Source: an uncultured Candidatus Planktophila sp.
GTDB taxonomy: Bacteria; Actinomycetota; Actinomycetes; Nanopelagicales; Nanopelagicaceae
NCBI GenBank assembly: GCA_937927965.1
Contig: CALEZA010000062.1
Location: 1-15,512, forward strand
Direction of reading: 5' to 3'
Length of the DNA stretch: 15,512 nucleotides
The notes under the pieces were generated by a model that did not search any database, had not been told where the DNA came from, and saw only the letters and a program-made list of their open reading frames with translations. Positions 5,966 to 14,688 of the stretch are shown here, in pieces. Position numbers and translations under genes: made by a program. Position 1 is the first letter of the stretch, and each line of letters opens with the position of its first letter.

Positions 5966-6838
5966 TTATTCGAATTGACCCTTGAAGCCGAATGCCTTAG
6001 CAGTTCCAAGTGATCCATCACCGTAGATAGCTGAAAGACGGAATGATGTGTAAGTCTCATCTGATGTCTTCGTCACATCGAGTGAGAGTTGAGTTGCTGG
6101 AAGTTGTGAAAGTTCTTTCCACTCGCCGCCGTTTGCTGCAATTTCAACTTTGTAACCTGTGACATCTCCTGCAGGAGCACGCCATGAAAGTACGAGAGTT
6201 GTCTTCTCTGCGTTCTTCCAGTTACCAATAAATCGAGTAGGAGCTTCTCCGCTTGCAGCTGGTGCAGCGGATTCTGTTGCCTCTGGTGCAGCAGATTCTG
6301 TTGCTTCTGGTGCTGCTGACTCAGTTGCCGCTGGAGCTGAAACATCATCTGTGTTCTTTGTCTGCTGTGAAAGAACGATTGCTGCGAGAATTGCCACGCC
6401 AAGAATTACAGCTACGAGAACGCTCTTTGAGGAACCCTGACGAGGTGCTGCAGATGGCTTAGGTGATGTTGGTGCAGCTTTTGGAGCTACAGGTGTAGTT
6501 GAAACATTCACGCGATCGCGTGAAGCTCCAGTTGGGACTGGAGGAACAACTACAGAAGCTGTTGATGACTTTGCAGAAGTCTTCTTGACTGCACTCTTGC
6601 GAGCAACCGCCTTCTTCGCTGTTGACTTCTTTGGGGCAGCTTTCTTTGCAACTGCCTTCTTCGCGACCTTCTTAGGTGCTGCCTTCTTGGCTACCTTCTT
6701 GGCTGTTGCTTTTTTAGCAACTGCCTTCTTCGCAACCTTCTTTGCAGGTGACTTCTTTGCTACCGCCTTCTTAGCAACCTTCTTTGCTGGTGCCTTCTTA
6801 GCGACCTTCTTTGCTGTTGCTTTCTTCTTTACTGCCAC
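5966..6838 (-). CDS. Membrane protein with histone-H1-like KKxAKK tail and extracytoplasmic FN3-like domain
   Basis: A 290-residue protein with four parts. Residues 4-90 are a Lys/Ala/Val/Pro repeat with a KK or RK pair every four to five residues (18 pairs), like histone H1 C-terminal tails and actinobacterial Hlp-type DNA-binding tails. Residues 91-138 are a Pro/Ser/Thr linker, 139-157 a single transmembrane helix, and 166-200 an Ala/Glu/Ser/Pro stalk with three ATESAAPE-type repeats. Residues about 200-290 look like a fibronectin type III domain (LVLSWRAP..GYKVEIA..W..L). With the positive-inside rule, the basic tail faces the cytoplasm and the FN3-like domain faces out. GTG is the start codon, backed by AAGGAGA six bases upstream. 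It is the last gene of the run, 48 bases after rdgB, and may have its own promoter. The function is unknown; tethering DNA to the envelope is inference. Confidence 0.8.
   Translation of the reverse strand: MAVKKKATAKKVAKKAPAKKVAKKAVAKKSPAKKVAKKAVAKKATAKKVAKKAAPKKVAKKAVAKKAAPKKSTAKKAVARKSAVKKTSAKSSTASVVVPPVPTGASRDRVNVSTTPVAPKAAPTSPKPSAAPRQGSSKSVLVAVILGVAILAAIVLSQQTKNTDDVSAPAATESAAPEATESAAPEATESAAPAASGEAPTRFIGNWKNAEKTTLVLSWRAPAGDVTGYKVEIAANGGEWKELSQLPATQLSLDVTKTSDETYTSFRLSAIYGDGSLGTAKAFGFKGQFE
6261..6332 (-). repeat. Three 24-base tandem repeats encoding the Ala/Glu/Ser stalk
   Basis: Units at 6261-6284, 6285-6308 and 6309-6332. The first two differ at only two positions and the third is more diverged. 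Each encodes an ATESAAPE-type octapeptide in the stalk that lifts the FN3-like domain off the membrane. Copy number could vary between strains. Confidence 0.85.
6569..6829 (-). repeat. Degenerate Lys/Ala repeat tract (histone-like tail)
   Basis: About 87 codons dominated by Lys, Ala and Val with KK pairs every 12-15 bases. Codons vary between units, so selection seems to act on the protein rather than on recent DNA duplication. The reverse strand of this tract gives only a hydrophobic shadow frame, not a gene. Confidence 0.8.
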
Positions 6839-6844
6839 GGTTTA

Positions 6845-6851
6845 TCTCCTT
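6845..6851 (-). promoter_or_regulatory. Strong Shine-Dalgarno deciding the GTG start at 6838
   Basis: AAGGAGA on the minus strand, six bases before GTG at 6838. It is the best ribosome-binding site in the window and implies high translation and a leadered message for the histone-like membrane protein. Confidence 0.8.
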
Positions 6852-6886
6852 GGATTGCGAATGACTCAAACCTAACTGACCCTAGT

Positions 6887-7510
6887 TTAGCCTAGGTTTT
6901 TGGGTGTGAGCGAGGCGAGGACATGCGGGGCGATAGCTCGAAGAGCCTGTCCCCTGTGACTGACAGAGTCCTTCTCTTCTGATGACATCTGTGCGCTGGA
7001 GATATCTAACCCATCTGGTCTAAATATCGGGTCATACCCAAATCCATTCTCACCTACGGGTGAGTGGAGAATCCAGCCGTGAAACCTGCCCTCTTCGCAA
7101 TGGCTCTTTCCGCCTGGAATATAGAGAGCAGCAACACAAATGAAATAGGCACCTCTCTTCTCATCAGGAACTCCTTTGAGCTGATCGAGAACTTTTTCAA
7201 GATTGGCTTGGTCGTTGCCATGTTCACCTGCCCAACGAGCAGAGAAAATTCCTGGGTCTCCATTAAGGGCATCGACGCATAATCCACTGTCATCTGCGAT
7301 AGCAGGCAATCCTGTTGCCTCAGACATTTCTTTAGCTTTTAGAAGAGCATTCTCCTGAAATGTAGAACCAGTCTCTTCAACATCGTGGGAATCAGGAAAT
7401 TGATCTAATCCAACTAGTTCAATGGCTCCAGGAGAAATGGCATCAAGGATTCGACGAAATTCAACGATCTTTCCCTGATTACGGGTTGCTAGAAGAAGTT
7501 TCTGGCTCAT
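6887..7510 (-). CDS. rdgB: RdgB/HAM1 non-canonical purine NTP pyrophosphatase
   Basis: A 207-residue cytoplasmic enzyme that hydrolyses ITP, dITP and XTP to monophosphates and pyrophosphate, keeping deaminated purines out of DNA and RNA. Family motifs are in order: [14 protein letters not shown] (residues 5-18), [16 protein letters not shown] (72-87) with the metal-binding Asp pair, [11 protein letters not shown] (153-163) and SHRGQA (184-189). I start it at the ATG at 7510 ([14 protein letters not shown]). An upstream in-frame ATG at 7552 would add a non-conserved extension inside rph. The chosen ATG overlaps the rph stop codon as ATGA (four bases), a classic translational coupling. Length matches the family. 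Confidence 0.95.
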   Translation of the reverse strand: MSQKLLLATRNQGKIVEFRRILDAISPGAIELVGLDQFPDSHDVEETGSTFQENALLKAKEMSEATGLPAIADDSGLCVDALNGDPGIFSARWAGEHGNDQANLEKVLDQLKGVPDEKRGAYFICVAALYIPGGKSHCEEGRFHGWILHSPVGENGFGYDPIFRPDGLDISSAQMSSEEKDSVSHRGQALRAIAPHVLASLTPKNLG

Positions 7511-8232
7511 GCACCTAGCGCTTTTTTCTGAAGTTGAGTTAATTCTGCACAACCTGCCACAGCAAGGTTAAGGAGTGAATCCAATAGGGCTCGATCAAAA
7601 GGTGCACCTTCTGCTGTGCCTTGCACCTCAATAAATCTTCCATCGCCAGAACAGACAACATTCATATCAGTCTCTGCACGAACATCTTCTTCGTAGCAGA
7701 GATCTAACATTGGGACCCCATCGATAATTCCAACGCTAATTGCTGCCACTGAGTCCGCTAATGGCTTTGCGCCGCCCTTAATGTGACCTTCTTTTTGTGC
7801 CCATGAAATGGCATCAGCAAGGGCAACATAAGCACCCGTAATTGCAGCGGTTCTGGTTCCGCCATCTGCCTGCAACACATCACAGTCAATTACGATTGTG
7901 TTCTCACCAAGTTCTTTCATATCAACAATGCCACGAAGTGAGCGGCCAATGAGACGAGAGATTTCTTGCGTGCGTCCCCCGAGCTTTCCTTTCACGCTTT
8001 CACGATCTGAACGAGTATGAGTTGCGCGAGGCAGCATTGAATATTCAGATGTTACCCAGCCAGTTCCACTGTCTTTAAGCCAGCGAGGAACTCCTGGAGT
8101 AAAGGAGGCAACACAAAGAACGCGAGTCTTTCCAAACTCAACCAACACAGATCCCTCTGCGTGATCGAGCCACCCACGAGTGATTTTTATGTCGCGGAGT
8201 TGATCAACTGAGCGTCCGTCATTGCGTGCCAT
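7507..8232 (-). CDS. rph: Ribonuclease PH
   Basis: A 241-residue phosphorolytic 3'-5' exoribonuclease that trims tRNA 3' ends and degrades structured RNA using phosphate, normally as a hexamer. It starts with the RNase PH opening [19 protein letters not shown] and keeps [19 protein letters not shown], the [17 protein letters not shown]-contact segment, and [23 protein letters not shown]. Length is normal. AAGAGGT four bases upstream supports the ATG at 8232. It lies 29 bases after murI and overlaps rdgB by four bases; the rph-rdgB pair is also found in Mycobacterium. Confidence 0.97.
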   Translation of the reverse strand: MARNDGRSVDQLRDIKITRGWLDHAEGSVLVEFGKTRVLCVASFTPGVPRWLKDSGTGWVTSEYSMLPRATHTRSDRESVKGKLGGRTQEISRLIGRSLRGIVDMKELGENTIVIDCDVLQADGGTRTAAITGAYVALADAISWAQKEGHIKGGAKPLADSVAAISVGIIDGVPMLDLCYEEDVRAETDMNVVCSGDGRFIEVQGTAEGAPFDRALLDSLLNLAVAGCAELTQLQKKALGA

Positions 8233-8236
8233 TTTT

Positions 8237-8243
8237 ACCTCTT
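8237..8243 (-). promoter_or_regulatory. Shine-Dalgarno of rph
   Basis: AAGAGGT on the minus strand, four bases before the rph ATG at 8232, within the 29-base gap after murI. Confidence 0.65.
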
Positions 8244-8261
8244 CTTGGTTAAGTGTGTGAA

Positions 8262-9059
8262 TTACAAATCTTGGTGTTGCACAGATCCAACTTCAGGACC
8301 GAGAAATCTTCGAGCAAGACCTTCAAAAGCTGCTGCGTTACCTGTTGCTAAGAATCGGTGGGAAGGCGCACCTTCCTGTGGGCCGCGCAAAAGTGAACCT
8401 TCTACGAGAACTCGATAAAGATCTTTTGCTGTCTCCTCAGCACTTGAAACAAGTGAAACTTCATTGCCCATCACATATGAAATTACACCTGTCAAAAGTG
8501 GGTAGTGAGTGCATCCTAAAACCAAGGTATCAACATCGGCTTCGATCATCGATGCTAAATAATCCCTGGCAACATTTGTTATAGCTTCTCCTGAAGTTTC
8601 ACCACGCTCAACGAATTCAACGAATAGTGGGCATGCAACAGATGTGATTTCTAAATGGGGGGCTGCTGCAAATGCATCCAAATACGCTTGTGAATCAATA
8701 GTTGCGCGAGTTCCAATTACTCCAATTTTTCCCGATCGGGTGGCGGCTACTGCTCGCCTTACAGCTGGCTGAATAACTTCTATAACTGGTACTGAATAAC
8801 GCTCTCGCGCATCTCGCAACATGGCAGCACTTGCGGTGTTGCATGCGATAACAAGAGCTTTGACGCCTTGCTCAACAAGAAAATCAAGAGTCTCTAAAGA
8901 AAAATCTCGAACTTCGGCAAGTGGTCTCGGACCATAAGGTCCTCTAGCTGTGTCGCCGATGTAGAGAACGGATTCATGTGGAAGTTGATCAATTATTGCT
9001 CGAGCAACAGTGAGGCCACCAACGCCAGAATCGAAGATTCCAATGGGTGCATTGCTCAT
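8262..9059 (-). CDS. murI: Glutamate racemase
   Basis: A 265-residue cofactor-independent racemase that makes D-glutamate for peptidoglycan. The N-terminus [13 protein letters not shown] holds the Asp10-Ser11 pair. The two catalytic cysteines are Cys73 in ACNTASA and Cys183 in LGCTHYPLL, with His185 beside the second. [13 protein letters not shown] is also standard. Length matches the family. It follows cysM by 36 bases without a Shine-Dalgarno; a TACGAT box six bases before the ATG suggests an internal leaderless promoter that would let cell-wall precursor supply run independently of the cysteine genes upstream. Confidence 0.97.
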   Translation of the reverse strand: MSNAPIGIFDSGVGGLTVARAIIDQLPHESVLYIGDTARGPYGPRPLAEVRDFSLETLDFLVEQGVKALVIACNTASAAMLRDARERYSVPVIEVIQPAVRRAVAATRSGKIGVIGTRATIDSQAYLDAFAAAPHLEITSVACPLFVEFVERGETSGEAITNVARDYLASMIEADVDTLVLGCTHYPLLTGVISYVMGNEVSLVSSAEETAKDLYRVLVEGSLLRGPQEGAPSHRFLATGNAAAFEGLARRFLGPEVGSVQHQDL

Positions 9060-9065
9060 GTGCCA

Positions 9066-9071
9066 ATCGTA
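9066..9071 (-). promoter_or_regulatory. -10 box of a possible internal leaderless murI promoter
   Basis: TACGAT on the minus strand ends six bases before the murI ATG, in the 36-base cysM-murI gap. No ribosome-binding site is present. The spacing matches other putative leaderless starts in this window, but a single hexamer is weak evidence. Confidence 0.4.
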
Positions 9072-9095
9072 CGAGGTGGAACGAGAAAAGCAGAA

Positions 9096-10345
<1,250 letters not shown>

Positions 10346-10370
10346 ACCCGTATTATGGCGATAATTTCAA

Positions 10371-10787
10371 CTATTCGGTAATTGAAACTTCTTCCTCAGT
10401 TACTACCCCGTCAATGATGCGAAATGAGCGGAATTCAACGCTAGGTGCAATCTCTTTGCGTGTAGAGACCAAGACATAATGAGCCCCTGGCTCACCCGCA
10501 TATGCAATATCTGTCCGGGATGGTCGAGCTTCAGTCTCGGTATGCGAGTGATAGATAACGACAATTTCTTCATCATTGTCATCGACTTCACGGTATAGCG
10601 CTAATAGATCTTTGGGATCGAATTCATAAAATGTTGGTGAGTGAGCCGCGTTGATCATGGGCTTATGACGGATTGGAGCATCAGAGCCCGCTGGACCAAG
10701 AATCACGCCGCAGCATTCGTCGGGGTATTCTGCTCTGGATTGTTCAAGAATTGCATCAACAATTGTCCTAGAGATAGTGAGCGCCAT
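10371..10787 (-). CDS. mec: Mec: JAMM/MPN+ zinc metallopeptidase acting on CysO
   Basis: A 138-residue zinc protease. All JAMM residues are present: Glu24 (YPDECCGVILG), His80-Ser81-His82, Ser90 and Asp93 in HSHTETEARPSRTD. In Mycobacterium the homologue releases cysteine from the CysO-cysteine adduct to complete cysteine synthesis. The operon position directly before cysO and cysM supports the same role. Because the CysO here carries residues after Gly-Gly, Mec may also process the CysO precursor. AGGA seven bases before the ATG overlaps the stop codon of the DUF2017 gene, so translation is probably coupled. Confidence 0.93.
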   Translation of the reverse strand: MALTISRTIVDAILEQSRAEYPDECCGVILGPAGSDAPIRHKPMINAAHSPTFYEFDPKDLLALYREVDDNDEEIVVIYHSHTETEARPSRTDIAYAGEPGAHYVLVSTRKEIAPSVEFRSFRIIDGVVTEEEVSITE

Positions 10788-10796
10788 ATTCGAATC

Positions 10797-11360
10797 CTAT
10801 TCGACAATTTCATCCATTAACGCATCAAGAAGAGTCTCTTGAAGCCAGCCCAACCAACTATAAACGGCATACACGCCTCTTAGTGGGTCATCAGGTGCAA
10901 GAAGCTCTAGGTGCTCATAATTGTTATTTTCAATCTTGAGTCGGACTCCTAGAGCAAGTCGAATGTCATTGAGGCCCCCGAGCCAAGCATTTGCTCCATC
11001 ATGGTCTAATTCAATGTCACCTTCTGGTGAACTTTTCAGACCCATGCGGATTGAGATTGCATGAGCTTGTTTCTTTCCTCTGAGAGTAGATTCTGTATAG
11101 CGACGAAACTCGGCGGCATCGACATCATCTGCATATGCATTAGGAAGCAGCCTGTGAAGAACTTCATCTTCGGGTGGAGAGTCATGAGATGTAATTCCAA
11201 CCATGGCGGCGAGAGGATCGTCGTGACCATGATCTGTCCGCTCTGCAAGGAGTTCAATAATTTGCTCGCAGAGATTGAGGAGAACTTCTCGTTCAGAATC
11301 GGAGAATTGAGCGACATAAGTGTCCTTGCCGTGTCGCTTAAATCCATCTGTTGCAGTCAT
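10797..11360 (-). CDS. DUF2017 family protein, partner of clpS
   Basis: A 187-residue soluble, acidic protein with no signal peptide. It matches the actinobacterial DUF2017 family by position (clpS, then this gene, then mec, as in Rv1331-Rv1332-Rv1334) and by features such as FSDSEREVLLNLCEQIIELL near the N-terminus, RLLPNAYADDVDAAEFRRYTE in the middle and YAVYSWLGWLQETLL at the end. I start it at the ATG at 11360, which overlaps the clpS stop as TAATG by one base. An upstream in-frame ATG at 11396 would lie inside clpS. Its function is not known; the tight coupling suggests a link to ClpS-dependent proteolysis. Confidence 0.88.
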   Translation of the reverse strand: MTATDGFKRHGKDTYVAQFSDSEREVLLNLCEQIIELLAERTDHGHDDPLAAMVGITSHDSPPEDEVLHRLLPNAYADDVDAAEFRRYTESTLRGKKQAHAISIRMGLKSSPEGDIELDHDGANAWLGGLNDIRLALGVRLKIENNNYEHLELLAPDDPLRGVYAVYSWLGWLQETLLDALMDEIVE

Positions 11361-11656
11361 TAAATTGCCTGATCCCCACGCTGCAGAGTCGCCCATAAAC
11401 CGTATTCATGAAGTCGCGCAACATCGTGTTCCATCTCTTCGCGGCTGCCAGTTGAAACTATTGCCTTACCCTCGTTGTGTACTTGAAGCATAAGTTCGGT
11501 AGCTTTTGGCTTTGAATAACCAAATAGCTCCATAAACACATATGTGACATAACTTTGAAGATTTACGGGATCATCCCAAACAATGGTGACCCACGGTGAA
11601 TCTCCAGAAAAAATTGCGCGGAGCTCTTCTTCAAGAGCATCTGCAACTTTGACCAT
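11360..11656 (-). CDS. clpS: ClpS N-degron adaptor of the Clp protease
   Basis: A 98-residue adaptor that delivers proteins with N-degron residues to ClpC/ClpA. The core [23 protein letters not shown] has the Asp-Asp that contacts the N-terminal amine of the substrate, and [33 protein letters not shown] supplies the pocket His and the ClpC/A-contact helix. The disordered N-terminal extension is short. The ATG lies two bases after the stop codon of the GH18 gene, and the end overlaps DUF2017 by one base. No strong ribosome-binding site is visible, so it probably depends on upstream translation. Confidence 0.95.
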   Translation of the reverse strand: MVKVADALEEELRAIFSGDSPWVTIVWDDPVNLQSYVTYVFMELFGYSKPKATELMLQVHNEGKAIVSTGSREEMEHDVARLHEYGLWATLQRGDQAI

Positions 11657-11658
11657 CT

Positions 11659-13455
11659 CTATTTATCCAATCCTGGAGTAGTTTTCCCACGCACAAGAAT
11701 AGAGAATTGTGGGCTAATCACAACTGGATAAAGAGCATCTGCGGCTGCGCTCACTCGGAGAGTCAGAACTCCTGGTTTCTGCACTGGAAGAGTGAAAGCA
11801 AAGTTTCCTTGTGAATCTGTAGTTACAGGTGCACCCAATACAGACCACTTGCCAGATGTGAGTTTCTCGATAGTAACAAAGGCTCCGACAATCTTTGGAC
11901 GGAGTGAACCAGTCACAGTAAATGTCTCATTTTGTTTGACGCTTGCAAGTGGAGATAGCAATAACAAACGATTAACGGAGATTGGAATTTCATTACTTAC
12001 GCCTTCATTTCGCTCCCAAGTCCCTTCTGTGAAAGCTCGAAGTGTCGTTGCTTTTCCGATTAGAAGAGGCTTTGAAAACTTTCCTGCAATATCAGTCGTG
12101 GCAGTTGTAAGTACTCTCCAATTGCTTTCTCCAGGAGATTTACCCTCAATGCGAACTGTGACTCCAGCAAGCGGAGATTTATCTTTGATTGTGAAGGTTC
12201 CAGAGAGGGAAATCGGATCGCCATACTCTATAGCTGTAGCTGATGAGAAAAGGTTTGCAGTTACCTGATCGGGAGCAATTGCCTTTGCCACATTTCGAAT
12301 TGCATCAATCGCAAGTGGCTCTTCCATGCCGATGGTCCATGCTGTGAGTCCGCCAAGACGATATTTATCTACTAAAGCTGCCCTTAGCCCATAGGCACGA
12401 GCATCTTGATACCAAGCTGTTCGCGTTGCTGTGCAACTTGTTGCTAGACCTCCTGCAGTGGTTCCGTTGTAGGACTTCTGATAGGTAAAAGTCATTTCTC
12501 CATACTGTTCATTAAACTGTGGAACAACTCCGTATGAAGATGCCAAACTTTGAGCATCACGCATCACAAATGTTGCGGCCTTGGCGCCAGCTTTTATAAC
12601 TGATGCAACATTTGCAGGGCATATTCCAGAAACTGAAGTAACCCAGTCTCTTCCATAACCTGGAACTCCCACATATACCTTTGATGCGGGCATAATGGAG
12701 ACTGCATATTGAACGGTGCGCTCCGTCCAACTAATAGGACCTATCGGTCCAACTTTTGCAACTGAATAGTCATAAGTCATGATTCTTAATCGATCAATGT
12801 GCGGTGCAATCGCAGCCCATGCATAGACAAAGTAGCCTTTCTGCACACCTTTCGGATCTAGCACATAAGGAGTCGAGACCGATAGCAGTTTCTTATTCGC
12901 ATGAAGGGCAACAGACAATTCCTTTACAAAGGCTGTCCAGAGAGGTGCTGTTTTACTCCAAGTGTTGTTGCCGTCAACAAATGCAAATCCTTCAAAGTCG
13001 AGATCAATTCCATCAAAATTGTTGGCAACCACTGAATCGGTAATCGCTTGCACTATTTGGGTTCGAGATGCTGGCTTTGCAAGCAGGCCGGAAAGCACTA
13101 GTTTTTGAGTACCGTCTGTGATGGTAGGAATGATTTGAAATCCTGCTGTTCGAAGAGCTCCTAGAGTTTGGGCAATTGGAATACTCGGATTCGCAGGTGT
13201 GTAGAGATCTGTTACCTCTGCTTTTTGAGTCTTCCCATTAAATTTCAAGGTATACCAAAATGGCATCACCTCTCGGATGAGGTCTGCATTCGAAATTGCA
13301 GCAGGAAGAGATGTTTTGATTGAATAATATGGAATCCACCCTGTGAGAATTTTGCGTGGTGGGTTTTCAGCACTTGCCGATATCGGCACAATATTAACTA
13401 TTGCAAGTGATGCAATCACGAGTGAGGCGATGGACAGGGCGCGAGCCGACTTCAT
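11659..13455 (-). CDS. Secreted glycoside hydrolase family 18 protein with two C-terminal beta-sandwich domains
   Basis: A 598-residue exported protein. Residues 1-29 are a Sec signal peptide (basic MKSAR, hydrophobic core, ASA cleavage site). Residues about 35-395 are a GH18 barrel with the catalytic motif Asp148-GI-Asp151-L-Asp153-F-Glu155; Glu155 is the acid/base. [24 protein letters not shown] and [13 protein letters not shown] fit chitinase and YaaH/SleL-like N-acetylglucosaminidases. Two Ig-like domains follow (about 405-495 and 500-590). The substrate could be peptidoglycan, chitin or an exopolysaccharide. It follows DUF3039 by six bases and ends two bases before clpS, an unusual position for a secreted enzyme. 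AGAGAG just before the ATG is a poor ribosome-binding site. Confidence 0.9.
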   Translation of the reverse strand: MKSARALSIASLVIASLAIVNIVPISASAENPPRKILTGWIPYYSIKTSLPAAISNADLIREVMPFWYTLKFNGKTQKAEVTDLYTPANPSIPIAQTLGALRTAGFQIIPTITDGTQKLVLSGLLAKPASRTQIVQAITDSVVANNFDGIDLDFEGFAFVDGNNTWSKTAPLWTAFVKELSVALHANKKLLSVSTPYVLDPKGVQKGYFVYAWAAIAPHIDRLRIMTYDYSVAKVGPIGPISWTERTVQYAVSIMPASKVYVGVPGYGRDWVTSVSGICPANVASVIKAGAKAATFVMRDAQSLASSYGVVPQFNEQYGEMTFTYQKSYNGTTAGGLATSCTATRTAWYQDARAYGLRAALVDKYRLGGLTAWTIGMEEPLAIDAIRNVAKAIAPDQVTANLFSSATAIEYGDPISLSGTFTIKDKSPLAGVTVRIEGKSPGESNWRVLTTATTDIAGKFSKPLLIGKATTLRAFTEGTWERNEGVSNEIPISVNRLLLLSPLASVKQNETFTVTGSLRPKIVGAFVTIEKLTSGKWSVLGAPVTTDSQGNFAFTLPVQKPGVLTLRVSAAADALYPVVISPQFSILVRGKTTPGLDK

Positions 13456-13461
13456 TTCTCT

Positions 13462-13713
13462 CTACTCGTTATCGTCTGGTCCAGGTCGCAGCCCATCGAA
13501 AATATCTTTGCAAGTTGGGCAGACTGGATATTTAGATGGATCACGAGACGGGACCCACTTCTTGCCACAGAGAGCCTTAACAGCTTTACCTGTCACAGCA
13601 GATTCGACGATTTTCTCCTTCTTAATGTAGTGAGCAAAGAGATCATGGCCACCATCGCTCTCACTGAGATCGGGGGTGGTCTCGATGCGCTCTTCAATAT
13701 CGACGAAACCCAT
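13462..13713 (-). CDS. DUF3039 small actinobacterial protein with Cys residues
   Basis: An 83-residue protein. The block HYIKKEKIVESAVTGKAVKALCGKKWVPSRDPSKYPVCPTCKDIFDGL is the DUF3039 signature. Cys49, Cys65 and Cys68 (the last two as CPTC), perhaps with His28, could bind zinc; the family has no known function. A TATTAT box seven bases before the ATG, with no Shine-Dalgarno, suggests leaderless expression from the promoter that may drive the whole gene run downstream. Its promoter overlaps that of argF on the other strand. Confidence 0.88.
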   Translation of the reverse strand: MGFVDIEERIETTPDLSESDGGHDLFAHYIKKEKIVESAVTGKAVKALCGKKWVPSRDPSKYPVCPTCKDIFDGLRPGPDDNE

Positions 13714-13720
13714 GTGCGTG

Positions 13721-13726
13721 ATAATA
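13721..13726 (-). promoter_or_regulatory. -10 box of the leaderless DUF3039 promoter (head of the eleven-gene run)
   Basis: TATTAT on the minus strand, seven bases before the ATG at 13713. It is the best -10 match in the window. The matching -35 position would fall at 13744-13749, directly before the argF start codon. Confidence 0.6.
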
Positions 13727-13737
13727 CCCGTTGACTG

Positions 13738-13743
13738 TAGAAT
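13738..13743 (+). promoter_or_regulatory. -10 box of the leaderless argF promoter
   Basis: TAGAAT ends six bases before the argF ATG at 13750. No Shine-Dalgarno is present. Its -35 position would lie at about 13715-13720, over the start site of the DUF3039 transcript. Confidence 0.55.
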
Positions 13744-13749
13744 TTAGAG

Positions 13750-14688
13750 ATGAAGGACCTACTACGCACCGAACATCTCTCAAGAGAGGATGTCGAGTTA
13801 CTCCTCGCCACTGCTGCTGATTTTGCTGCTAATCCACTTCGATCAGCCACAGCCCTTGCTAATAAGAGTGTGGCCATTTATATGACTAAGCCTTCAACAC
13901 GAACACGCCTCGCTTCAGAAACTGCTGTTGCACACCTTGGCGGAACTCCAATTTTTCTTCGTGGAGATGATCTGCAATTAGGTCGCGGTGAAACTATCGC
14001 TGATACGGCCAAGATTATCAGTGGATTTTGTGATGCGCTCCTCATCCGAACATTTGCTCAGGCAGATGTTGATGAACTTGGAGCACATGCAAGTATTCCC
14101 GTCATTAACGGCTTAACAGATGATGATCATCCAACTCAGCTACTGGCTGACTGGGTCACAATTCGTGAAAATTTCGGCACAGATATTTCTGGACGCAAAT
14201 TTGTTTATCTTGGTGATGGCAACAATATGACTCACTCCTGGTTGATTATGGGAGCCATTATGGGAGCACATGTCGTTGCTGCAACTCCATCAGGAAAATT
14301 TGCACCTGACACAAAGGCCATTGCAACAGCTCAAGCAATTGCAGCAAAGACAGGTGCAATTGTTGAAGTCACAAATGATCCAGAAGCTGCCGCAAAGGAT
14401 GCGAGTGTTCTTTACACAGACGTGTGGATGTCTATGGGGGATCCTGAAGAAGAAAGAGCTGAAAAGTTTGCTGCGCTCTCACCATTTGCAATCACTGAAA
14501 ATTTGATGGCTTTAACAGCATCGGATTCCATTTTCATGCACTGCCTTCCAGCTCATAGAGGTGAGGAAGTTGCAGCTTCAGTTATTGATGGACCTAAATC
14601 AGTAATCTGGCGAGAGGCATACCATCGCCGAACAACAATTCAGGCGCTGTTTTACCATCTCTCCCGTGGCGAACTAAAAGGAAACTAG
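13750..14688 (+). CDS. argF: Ornithine carbamoyltransferase (anabolic)
   Basis: A 312-residue enzyme that makes citrulline from ornithine and carbamoyl phosphate. Ser49-Thr-Arg51-Thr-Arg53 (KPSTRTR) binds carbamoyl phosphate, His127-Pro-Thr-Gln130 is the second phosphate-side motif, DVWMSMG (224-230) is the ornithine-binding SMG loop that separates it from aspartate carbamoyltransferase, and MHCLPAHRG (263-271) carries the catalytic Cys. Length is normal. No other arginine gene is adjacent, unlike the usual actinobacterial argCJBDFRGH cluster. The ATG follows a TAGAAT box by six bases. The stop codon shares CTAG with the pirin stop on the other strand. Confidence 0.95.
   Translation: MKDLLRTEHLSREDVELLLATAADFAANPLRSATALANKSVAIYMTKPSTRTRLASETAVAHLGGTPIFLRGDDLQLGRGETIADTAKIISGFCDALLIRTFAQADVDELGAHASIPVINGLTDDDHPTQLLADWVTIRENFGTDISGRKFVYLGDGNNMTHSWLIMGAIMGAHVVAATPSGKFAPDTKAIATAQAIAAKTGAIVEVTNDPEAAAKDASVLYTDVWMSMGDPEEERAEKFAALSPFAITENLMALTASDSIFMHCLPAHRGEEVAASVIDGPKSVIWREAYHRRTTIQALFYHLSRGELKGN

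Noticed and set aside
6585..6875. Plus-strand open frame rich in Phe/Ala opposite the Lys-rich tail
   Set aside because: It is the mirror of the KKxAKK repeat: Lys codons read as Phe/Leu on the other strand. It has no start signals of its own.
6881..6896. CCTA/TAGG dyad at the end of rdgB as a terminator
   Set aside because: The stem is only four bases and overlaps the rdgB stop codon; it is too weak to end transcription.
7054..7293. Open frames on both strands within rdgB
   Set aside because: They are shadows of a complete, motif-bearing rdgB; no upstream signals or known domains.
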